From Methylophaga pinxianii (GTDB taxonomy: Bacteria > Pseudomonadota > Gammaproteobacteria > Nitrosococcales > Methylophagaceae), in contig NZ_JAJAEO010000171.1 of the NCBI RefSeq assembly GCF_020447225.1, forward strand, positions 1 to 58,231: a DNA stretch of 58,231 nucleotides. The letters run 5' to 3'. A program made the translations under genes and the position numbers. The notes under the pieces were generated by a model. That model saw nothing but the letters and a program-made list of their open reading frames with translations. It was not told where the DNA came from and did not search any database. Positions 1 to 6,551 of the stretch are shown piece by piece (the first letter of the stretch is position 1; each line of letters begins with the position of its first letter).

Positions 1-24
1 TTCTTCGCTGTAGCGTTTTTTCAT
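1..24 (-). mobile_element. Start of a probable IS3-family transposase OrfA (cut by window edge)
   Basis: The minus strand opens with ATG at 24 and reads MKKRYSEE to the window edge, the usual N-terminus of IS3-family OrfA proteins. A GGAG lies a short distance upstream (about 33-36). Only eight residues are visible, so the family call rests on this motif alone. The element end should lie between here and position 72, where the adjoining alcohol dehydrogenase stops early; I cannot place the terminal inverted repeat. Confidence 0.42.
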
Positions 25-69
25 TTTGAGATCTCCAACTCCCATAGTTTATTGGAAATCTCATCAATG

Positions 70-1134
70 TCATGGCTCTAAATTCGGGGGAAAGGTCAGT
101 TTGATAATTCCATTTTTTACATGCTCAAACAGTCGTGGCCACTGTTTTTTAACAGCTGCCTGATTACCCCGAAGGGTGATTCCTTTATTCATAATATTGC
201 CGATAGGGACAAGGGCGTTCACCGGACCATACACACCAATAACAGAAACAATGCCACCTTTCTTTACTGAATTAATTGCCCAGTGAAGGGCGGTGGTGGC
301 ACCACCTTGCAACATTAATTTCCGGCCTAATAATGTATTCATAGCACTACCGGAAGCCTCACATCCCACTGCGTCGATACACACATCTGCTCCCAGTGAG
401 TCTGTGGTTTTTTTCAGGAAAACTACCGGGTCTTCAAGTTCTTTGAAGTTATAGACTTCACATTGAGCATAGTCTTTAACAAACTCCAGTCGATAATCCA
501 GATGATCAATTACAATGACTCTGGCTGCACCAAATAGCCACGAGCATTTGGCTGCCATAATTCCTATTGGACCAGCACCAAAGACGACCACCGTATCACC
601 TTCCTGAATGCCACCCATTTCAGCAGCTTGATAACCGGTTGGCACCACATCCGTCATCATCACTGCATCGTTAAGGCTCATCCATTCGGGAATAACCGTA
701 GGTCCCACATCGGCATAGGGAACACGAACGTATTCAGCCTGACCGCCATGATATCCACCGGCTGTATGGGAGTAGCCGAAAATACCTCCCACAGCAGTGG
801 CTTGAGAATTCGCCTCATGGCAATTGCCATAGAGTTGTTGACGGCAAAAAGCACATCGTCCACACGCAATATTAAATGGCACCATCACGATGTCGCCGAC
901 TTTGACATTCTGTACCTCGCTGCCAACTTCGACTATTTCACCGACAAACTCATGCCCGAATGTTGAGCCTACACGGGTATCAGGGACCAATCCGTGATAA
1001 AGGTGCAAGTCCGAACCGCAGATACATGAACGTAAAACACGAACAATCGCATCTTCTGGATGTTCAATTTCAGGGTGGGGTTTATTCTTGTCAGCGCGGA
1101 CTCGATAAGGCCCGCGATAATTCATTGCCAACAT
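70..1134 (-). CDS. Zinc-dependent alcohol dehydrogenase, 3'-truncated
   Basis: A medium-chain dehydrogenase/reductase of the class that includes formaldehyde-dehydrogenase-like and threonine-dehydrogenase-like enzymes. The catalytic zinc region CICGSD and GHE are near residues 37-63, the four structural-zinc cysteines are in CGRCAFC...NC, and the Rossmann signature GAGPIG is near residue 187. The protein ends at 354 residues in PPNLEP; relatives usually run to about 385-400 and finish with a conserved beta-strand region that is missing here. The stop codon lies about 50 bp from an IS3-type transposase start, so an insertion probably removed the tail. The substrate cannot be read from sequence; oxidation of formaldehyde or another alcohol would fit a methylotroph. 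Activity of the shortened protein is uncertain. Confidence 0.85.
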   Translation of the reverse strand: MLAMNYRGPYRVRADKNKPHPEIEHPEDAIVRVLRSCICGSDLHLYHGLVPDTRVGSTFGHEFVGEIVEVGSEVQNVKVGDIVMVPFNIACGRCAFCRQQLYGNCHEANSQATAVGGIFGYSHTAGGYHGGQAEYVRVPYADVGPTVIPEWMSLNDAVMMTDVVPTGYQAAEMGGIQEGDTVVVFGAGPIGIMAAKCSWLFGAARVIVIDHLDYRLEFVKDYAQCEVYNFKELEDPVVFLKKTTDSLGADVCIDAVGCEASGSAMNTLLGRKLMLQGGATTALHWAINSVKKGGIVSVIGVYGPVNALVPIGNIMNKGITLRGNQAAVKKQWPRLFEHVKNGIIKLTFPPNLEP

Positions 1135-1261
1135 AAGATTTCCTTTTGTTAATAGTGATAAATGACCATTAGCATGAAAAATTCAACATTGATCGAGCTA
1201 GAGAGTCAGCTTCATTTAAAGCGGGAGGCAACTGACTAAGGCCTTATTACAGCAAGAGTTA

Positions 1262-3394
1262 TTACTGCTGACGTAAATATTGTGCTTCAAATATCTTTGG
1301 GTGAACCGCCTTGTTATAAAAAAATCCCTGGACACACTCGCAGCCATTTTCTTTCAGAAAATCGGCTGTGCATATATCTTCAACGCCCTCTGCCAGAACC
1401 CGGATGCCTAAGTTTTCTCCCAATGAAATAATGGTTTTAATAATGGATTTTTTCTCATGATTACTGGTGACATCACGAAGAAAGCGTTTATCAATTTTCA
1501 GTTCATCTACTGGTAGCTCTTGTAGATAACTCAAGGAAGAGTAGCCAGTGCCAAAGTCATCTACTGAAATCTCGATGCCTAACCCTTTAAGCGCGTTAAT
1601 TTGCTCAATAGCACCAGCTATATGCGTCATCAATAACGATTCGGTTATCTCAAGCTGTAACCATTTCGGTTGTAATTGATAGAGCTCAAGCAGATCGGAA
1701 ATATGTTTCACCAGATGGTTACGACGCAATTGAACAATGGAAACATTGACTGAAATTCGTAAGGATGGATAACCGGCATTTTGCCAAATTCGTAATTGAT
1801 GACAGGCCTGAGAAAGTACCCAATCGCCTATCTCAATCATCAGGTCACCGTGTTGTTCGGCTACAGGAATAAAACGGGCCGGGGAGACTTGTCCAAGTTC
1901 AGGATGTTCCCATCTTAAAAGTGCTTCGGCTCCTTTTACTTTCCCGGATGAAAGTGAAATCTGTGGTTGAAAATTTAAAGCGAGTTGGCCTTTTGATAAT
2001 GCCTGCTTCAGATGGATTTGTAACTGATGACGTTCTTCCAGATCTCGAGTCATCAGATCGGTAAAAAATTTTCCCGTATTACGACCCTCAGCTTTCGCTC
2101 TTTTACTTGCTGTTTCTGCTTGCATGAGAAGTTGATGAGGATCCTCGCCATCAACAGGATACATGCTGATACCAATGCTTGCGGTTAAATTGATGACGTT
2201 GCTGTCGATTTTAAACGAGCGACGGATACAGTTGTGTATGGTTTCACAGATTACTGCGGCAGCGTGTTTATCCTCCACTTCTGCAAAAAATGTAAACTCA
2301 TCGTTTCCTGCTCTGCAGGCATTTTCCGGAGAGGTGATGCACGAACCTAATCTCTCGCCAATCTTTTTGAGCAATGCATCTCCGGCAGCTCGACCCAACA
2401 TATAATTTGTATCTTTGAATTGATCGATATCAATATGAAAGATTGCAATATTCTGCTGTGGGACTTCAGCCTTTGCTAGAGATTGATAAAGACGTTTAAC
2501 TAACATTGCTCGGTTTGGTAAGCCTGTTAAAGCATCATGTGCAGACAGGTAACCGAGCCGTTGAGTAAGAGAACTTATTTCGCTTATATCCCGAAAGGTC
2601 GTAACGGCTCCTATCAGTTCACCAGAACTAATCCTTAGCGGCGCTGCAGTTTCCTCGGCGGGAATAAGTATGCCATCGGCACGTTTCAATAAAACATCAG
2701 GACCTCGATGCGTCATTTGGCCATTTTCAATAGCACAGAGTGCAGCGCACTTTAGCCGTTCTTTTGTCATTTTATCCAGAGTAACCATAATATCGTTGAC
2801 TTGTTGACCCATCGCGTCATCAAGTGAACAACCCAAAATTGTTTGTGCGGCAGGGTTGATATAGTTGATTATTCCATCAGGCTCTGTACAAACGACTCCA
2901 TCACCGATGCATTCTAAAGTAACTCTTAAACGTTCTTTTTCGCTGTTCAGTCTGTGGTTTGTCTTGGAAATATAATATGTCACAGCCTCAAGAACAGACT
3001 CATCCAACGCTTCATTTAAGAAAGCAATTTCATCGTCACTTAAACCTTCAATATGAGGAGAAAGATGGCTGAAAATGACTCTTCTTAATAAACTGTATTC
3101 TCGAGTAATTTCTTCTAGGGTAAAGCCAAGTTCCCTACGTTGCTTGGCATGATGTTTAGGCCATTTCCGGGGCACCTTGGGGCTATCGTGATTGCTACTA
3201 ACCTGTTCAGCACTGATTGCGATACTTTCTAATAACTCCGGCATCCTGTTTTGTTGCTGCTTATCTGATAAATGATAAGCCGCAGAAATTTTTTGCTTAC
3301 TGAGTTTCCCCCAGGCTTCAAGGATTTTTTGATGCTCATGACGCAAAAATACATGAAGACTCAGAGAGGAATAGTTAGATTTTTCTTTCATCAC
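1262..3394 (-). CDS. RsbRD-PAS-GGDEF-EAL cyclic-di-GMP signalling protein
   Basis: A 710-residue soluble signalling protein. Residues about 10-150 resemble the RsbRD N-terminal helical sensor domain. A PAS domain follows at about 155-275 (ECIGDGVVCTEPDG, YINPAA), then a GGDEF domain beginning DALTGLPNR and an EAL domain from about 455. The diguanylate cyclase signature reads RAGNDEF instead of RxGGDEF, so the second glycine is Asn. The phosphodiesterase side looks complete: EALLRW, DDFGTGYSSL and ELKIDKRF are all present. The net activity is therefore more likely c-di-GMP breakdown, with the GGDEF domain perhaps regulatory; this is inference. It stands alone between the dehydrogenase and a long non-coding stretch. 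No membrane segments are evident. Confidence 0.92.
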   Translation of the reverse strand: MMKEKSNYSSLSLHVFLRHEHQKILEAWGKLSKQKISAAYHLSDKQQQNRMPELLESIAISAEQVSSNHDSPKVPRKWPKHHAKQRRELGFTLEEITREYSLLRRVIFSHLSPHIEGLSDDEIAFLNEALDESVLEAVTYYISKTNHRLNSEKERLRVTLECIGDGVVCTEPDGIINYINPAAQTILGCSLDDAMGQQVNDIMVTLDKMTKERLKCAALCAIENGQMTHRGPDVLLKRADGILIPAEETAAPLRISSGELIGAVTTFRDISEISSLTQRLGYLSAHDALTGLPNRAMLVKRLYQSLAKAEVPQQNIAIFHIDIDQFKDTNYMLGRAAGDALLKKIGERLGSCITSPENACRAGNDEFTFFAEVEDKHAAAVICETIHNCIRRSFKIDSNVINLTASIGISMYPVDGEDPHQLLMQAETASKRAKAEGRNTGKFFTDLMTRDLEERHQLQIHLKQALSKGQLALNFQPQISLSSGKVKGAEALLRWEHPELGQVSPARFIPVAEQHGDLMIEIGDWVLSQACHQLRIWQNAGYPSLRISVNVSIVQLRRNHLVKHISDLLELYQLQPKWLQLEITESLLMTHIAGAIEQINALKGLGIEISVDDFGTGYSSLSYLQELPVDELKIDKRFLRDVTSNHEKKSIIKTIISLGENLGIRVLAEGVEDICTADFLKENGCECVQGFFYNKAVHPKIFEAQYLRQQ

Positions 3395-3879
3395 AACAGT
3401 CCAGGAAATGATAATGCTTGCGGGTGATAGTAAGTAGCTAAATAAACAACGACGACACGCTACTTACATATGGAGTGAATCAACTGACTGGAATTTTTAA
3501 AGTAGTAAAAATAAATGCCATCAGAATTAATAATTGCATAGCCATTTATTTAGCAAGCAATCAATGTTCCAGTCAGAGCCATCGGTAATATTCGAGGGGG
3601 GATCTATTTAAATGCTCTCATCATTTGAAGCAGAGCTTGATGAAATTTGTAAAAAATTCACAGACCCCTGAAATAACTAATCAAGTTCAAATTGATGAGC
3701 TAGAGCGGTATAAGAGCATTCATAAAATTTTTCTACACTCGTCATTTCCCATTTTGATTTGAGTACACGTCTTTTTCCTAGTAAATAATTCATGTTGGCA
3801 TCCATATTGCGTTAACCCTCATGACAACTACAATTTTGCCAGTTGTCGCAAAATTTTTAATCATTTGGAGGAAACTATC
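3395..3879. other. Non-coding stretch, nothing recognised
   Basis: About 485 bases between the divergent c-di-GMP gene and the KGG protein gene. It is AT-rich and holds only very short open frames, such as a 19-codon one at 3612. The promoters for both flanking genes must lie here, but I cannot place their elements with confidence. Confidence 0.5.
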
Positions 3880-4116
3880 ATGTCAAAAGATGATCGTGGT
3901 TTTGGCTCAATGGATGAAGATAAACAAAGAGATATTGCTTCAAAAGGCGGTAAAGCAGCCCATGAAAAAGGCACAGCTCATGAGTTTGATTCCGAAGAAG
4001 CACGTAAAGCAGGAAGCAAAGGTGGCAAAGAGGCTCATGAAAGAGGTACTGCCCATGAGTTTGACTCAGAAGAAGCTAGTAAAGCAGGTCAAAAAGGTGG
4101 CCGAAACAGTCACTAA
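3880..4116 (+). CDS. KGG-repeat stress-induced protein (YciG/GsiB-like)
   Basis: A 78-residue, highly charged, glycine-rich protein carrying three copies of the stress-induced KGG motif (SKGGKAAHE, SKGGKEAHE, QKGGRNSH), with spacers of the type GTAHEFDSEEA. Members such as YciG, Con-10 and GsiB are hydrophilic proteins made under general stress, desiccation or stationary phase; their molecular action is not settled. The start at ATG 3880 follows a strong GGAGG at 3867-3871; an in-frame ATG at 3865 overlaps that ribosome binding site and is unlikely. The gene is monocistronic, followed by two hairpins, the second a classic terminator. Confidence 0.9.
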   Translation: MSKDDRGFGSMDEDKQRDIASKGGKAAHEKGTAHEFDSEEARKAGSKGGKEAHERGTAHEFDSEEASKAGQKGGRNSH

Positions 4117-4150
4117 ACCATTGTTTGATTTCTCAGCTTAAACTCCTCAG

Positions 4151-4175
4151 CCGATCTTTATTTGTCTAAGATCGG
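4151..4175 (+). other. Hairpin downstream of the KGG gene
   Basis: CCGATCTT (4151-4158) pairs perfectly with AAGATCGG (4168-4175) around a 9-base loop, just before a rho-independent terminator. It may protect the 3' end of the KGG message or act with the next hairpin. Confidence 0.6.
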
Positions 4176-4182
4176 GATTTAA

Positions 4183-4217
4183 AACTCCGGTGCATACACT
4201 GCATCGGAGTTTTTTTT
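4183..4217 (+). terminator. Rho-independent terminator of the KGG gene
   Basis: AACTCCGGTGCA pairs with TGCATCGGAGTT (12 bp, one G-T wobble) around a 5-base loop and runs straight into eight T residues. Confidence 0.93.
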
Positions 4218-4218
4218 G

Positions 4219-4747
4219 GTCCACTCTTTCAAGCTAAGACATCCGTACCCTTGAACTTAAATCGTTAATAAAGAAATCGATTGATCAGATACAAGGTAAA
4301 TCATCAGAGTATGACCCGATCATTGATGCCAACCAATCAGAAACATCTGGCCCGTATAAAAACAGAAAATAGAGATTTACAAAAAGTATGGATTTAACCT
4401 GATCGAGTTCTAGAATGAAGAGGTTCAAAATCTGGATGATATTCTGCAAGTAATGCTGCTCAAATCTGGAGTATGGACATATTAAAATGGTTAATTTTTA
4501 AACAAAGGCAATTGCTGCCTCCAATTTGTTGTAGCTCATCATGAACGAGCGGACTAAAACACTTAAATTACCTGAATAAAGAAAAACTTAGCCTTCCAAC
4601 TTCGGATGACTAAAATTAATTTTCAATCTCAAACCCAGTCATACCACGGGATATATATCGAAAAACTATTTATAAATGTTCCTTTGTAACTTTAGGATTA
4701 TTTCCTATATTTATTCACCCTCTTTACGTAGTAAATTGATGCCACTG
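4219..4747. other. Non-coding stretch, nothing recognised
   Basis: About 530 bases between the KGG terminator and the CRP site of the sigma factor gene. Short fragments in several frames look faintly protein-like (around 4360-4480) but are interrupted by stops and frame changes. They could be remains of a decayed gene; no identity is possible. Confidence 0.45.
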
Positions 4748-4763
4748 TGTGATTCGTTTCACA
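4748..4763. promoter_or_regulatory. Consensus CRP/Vfr-type binding site upstream of the ECF sigma gene
   Basis: The sequence is TGTGA-TTCGTT-TCACA, an exact match to the CRP half-sites with the correct 6-base spacer. It is centred about 90 bases upstream of the sigma factor start. The window itself encodes a CRP homologue (41249-41938) whose recognition helix is of the CRP type, so direct control by cAMP-CRP/Vfr is plausible. The promoter elements next to it were not resolved. Confidence 0.75.
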
Positions 4764-4778
4764 GACTTGGCCTACATG

Positions 4779-4814
4779 GTAGTGGTTTGGGATCTGGTCA
4801 ATTAACACCACTAC
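4779..4814 (+). other. Inverted repeat in the leader of the ECF sigma gene
   Basis: GTAGTGGT (4779-4786) is repeated inverted as ACCACTAC (4807-4814), with 20 bases between. It lies between the CRP site and the sigma start, so it could be an operator or a leader hairpin. No T-run follows. Confidence 0.5.
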
Positions 4815-4844
4815 AGGCGGGCGAATGATAGAAATTCGCTCAAC

Positions 4845-5414
4845 ATGTTTACTGGGAGAGGTCGCTTGAGTACTACCGCTATATATCAGGAAGCAGATAT
4901 CTGCTCAGTGAATACTATTACTCAAACAAAAAATTCACTGATTACAGAACTGTATCAAACACATAACAGCTGGCTAATGGGCTGGCTTTGTAAAAAGCTG
5001 GGTTGTAGTTTTGATGCCGCCGATCTGATGCAAGATACTTTCTCCCGTGTCCTGCAAAAAGATGATCTGAGCAATATCAAAGAACCTAGAGCTTACCTCA
5101 CCACCATCGCCCATGGCTTAATGGTGAATCATGTCAGACGTCGTGATATTGAAGCGGCCTATCTTGATGAAATTGCAAACTTGCCTCAGGCAGAAGCGCC
5201 TTCACCCGAAACCATCAATATCATGATTGAAACCCTGACCAAAATTGATGAGATGCTCGATGGGTTGCCAAGCAAAATTCGTAATGCGTTTTTATGGTTT
5301 CAGTTAGAAGGTTTAAGCCATGCCCAAATCGCAGAAAGATTATCGGTTTCTGTCAGTTCTGTTCGTCAATACATTGCCAAGGCCTTATTACACTGCATTA
5401 CCATGACGGCTTAG
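4845..5414 (+). CDS. ECF RNA polymerase sigma factor, FecI type
   Basis: An extracytoplasmic-function sigma factor of the iron-starvation/FecI group. The region 2 core is ELYQTHNSWLMGWL followed by DAADLMQDTFSRVL and EPRAYLTTIAHGL. Region 4 (FLWFQLEGLSHAQIAERL, then SVSSVRQYI) is the DNA-binding helix-turn-helix. It is followed after 19 bases by a FecR-type regulator and then by a TonB receptor with a signalling domain, the standard cell-surface signalling trio. The first 30 residues are not conserved. The ATG at 4845 has no clear ribosome binding site, whereas TTG at 4866 has GGGAGAGG in front and may be the true start. Its target promoters are probably the paired 58-bp elements at 6467 and 27323. 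A consensus CRP site lies upstream. Confidence 0.93.
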   Translation: MFTGRGRLSTTAIYQEADICSVNTITQTKNSLITELYQTHNSWLMGWLCKKLGCSFDAADLMQDTFSRVLQKDDLSNIKEPRAYLTTIAHGLMVNHVRRRDIEAAYLDEIANLPQAEAPSPETINIMIETLTKIDEMLDGLPSKIRNAFLWFQLEGLSHAQIAERLSVSVSSVRQYIAKALLHCITMTA

Positions 5415-5433
5415 ATGTTGGATCCAGCTTAAA

Positions 5434-6399
5434 ATGGCACAGCTTAATACCAAAGCCCTTCGTGATGCGACGAACTGGTACGTTCATCTCACCTCAGGAG
5501 AAGCCACTGATAGTGATCGTGCGCAATGGAAAGCATGGATAAACGCCGATCCCGAACATAAATTTGCCTGGCAACAAGTTGAAGAAGTCACCAAAACTTT
5601 TATGGGGCTCAATTCAAAAACCAGCATTGCTGTGCTCAATCGAAGTTATACACCCGTATCCAGCACCAGAAGACAGGTGCTCAAAAACCTCAGTCTGCTT
5701 TTTGCGTTTAGTTCTGCCGGTTGGCTTACTTACAGGGAAAAGCCCTGGTATCACTTTATGGCGGACTACACCACCGCAAAAGGCGAAATCCAAACATTCA
5801 GATTGGACGATGGCAGCAAACTGGTGTTAAACACCGATACCAAGGTGTCGATTCACTTTGACGAACAAGTCAGAATCGTCAGACTGCTGCAGGGAGAGGT
5901 CTATGTTGAAACCGCTCAAGAAACTAATCCGCTTTATCGTCCATTTATCGTTCAGACCATGCATGGCACCGTCACGGCGTTAGGCACCCGGTTTAGTACC
6001 CGCATTTATAACAATCGCAGTTGCGTTAATGTATTTGAAGATGCCGTGGAAGTGAGACCAATTGATGGACTTGGCGATAAAGTCGTGGTCAATGCTGGTG
6101 AAGAAGTGAAATTTACCTCGATGCTGTTCCAGCAAAAAATGCTATTTGATATGTCAGCAGCTGATGCCTGGACCAAAGGTTTTATCATCGTCGATAACAT
6201 GCCGCTGGTAAAAGTCATCGACGAATTATCACGATACCGCCACGGTGTGGTGCGTTGTGATCCTGCTATTGCTGATTTAGAAATCTCAGGTGCTTTTCCA
6301 ATCACCGATGTGGATGCTGCATTACTCAGCATCGCTAAAACACTTTCTATTCGTATTGAAAGTTTCACGCCCTATCTGGTCATGCTCAAACCTGCCTAA
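5434..6399 (+). CDS. FecR-family transmembrane anti-sigma/sigma regulator
   Basis: 321 residues in the FecR layout. The cytoplasmic N-terminal domain (about 5-50, with RAQWKAWINADPEHKFAWQQ) holds the sigma factor. A single membrane segment lies at about 88-105, and a periplasmic FecR domain follows (TAKGEIQTFRLDDGSKLVLN, LQGEVYVET, GTRFSTR). The C-terminal part (about 250-320) resembles an STN-like fold (FIIVDNMPLVKVIDELSRY) expected to touch the signalling domain of the receptor. In the Fec/Fpv/Has systems, ligand-loaded receptor triggers processing of this protein and release of sigma. The gene is probably cotranscribed with the sigma gene and is followed by a hairpin. Whether it inhibits sigma or activates it like FecR cannot be told from sequence. 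Confidence 0.93.
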   Translation: MAQLNTKALRDATNWYVHLTSGEATDSDRAQWKAWINADPEHKFAWQQVEEVTKTFMGLNSKTSIAVLNRSYTPVSSTRRQVLKNLSLLFAFSSAGWLTYREKPWYHFMADYTTAKGEIQTFRLDDGSKLVLNTDTKVSIHFDEQVRIVRLLQGEVYVETAQETNPLYRPFIVQTMHGTVTALGTRFSTRIYNNRSCVNVFEDAVEVRPIDGLGDKVVVNAGEEVKFTSMLFQQKMLFDMSAADAWTKGFIIVDNMPLVKVIDELSRYRHGVVRCDPAIADLEISGAFPITDVDAALLSIAKTLSIRIESFTPYLVMLKPA

Positions 6400-6404
6400 G
6401 CAGA

Positions 6405-6433
6405 GAGGGGCTGTTGATCTTTCATAGCCCCTC
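6405..6433 (+). terminator. Hairpin after the sigma/anti-sigma pair
   Basis: GAGGGGCT (6405-6412) pairs perfectly with AGCCCCTC (6426-6433). It lies 6 bases after the fecR-like stop codon and before the receptor promoter. There is no T-run, so it is a weak terminator or an mRNA-end hairpin. The loop shares CTGTTGATCTTT with the insertion sequence end at 58141-58152. Confidence 0.5.
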
Positions 6434-6466
6434 AGAAAGACCAATAGACCCTCGTATTCAAAAAAC

Positions 6467-6524
6467 TCAAAAATAATTTCAAAAAAAATTGTCACTTTCC
6501 GATTTTCGATTGGCATAGCTAATA
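6467..6524 (+). promoter_or_regulatory. Candidate ECF-sigma promoter of the TonB receptor gene (58-bp repeat, copy A)
   Basis: This 58-bp segment matches 27323-27380, upstream of exbB, at 51 positions with no gaps. The best conserved blocks are TTGTCACTTT (6489-6498) and ATTGGCATAG (6509-6518), separated by 10 bases in both copies, with a shared A-rich tract in front. The blocks sit where the -35 and -10 of an ECF promoter would be, 28 bases before the receptor start codon. The two genes downstream would be used together, which supports a common regulator. Confidence 0.8.
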
Positions 6525-6551
6525 GAACAATAAAATAAGATCGGAGAGAGA

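Noticed and set aside
3612-3680. Short protein-like frame of 19 codons in the gap before the KGG gene
   Set aside because: Too short, no ribosome binding site and no recognisable family; could be chance.
3821-4141. A 106-codon frame overlapping the KGG gene
   Set aside because: It is out of frame with the clear KGG repeats and ribosome binding site; a shadow of the repetitive coding sequence.
4260-4500. Possible decayed gene fragments
   Set aside because: Faint protein-like pieces in changing frames, but nothing identifiable to compare with.
4640-4844. Fur box before the sigma gene
   Set aside because: AT-rich, but no stretch matching the 19-base Fur consensus was found by eye.
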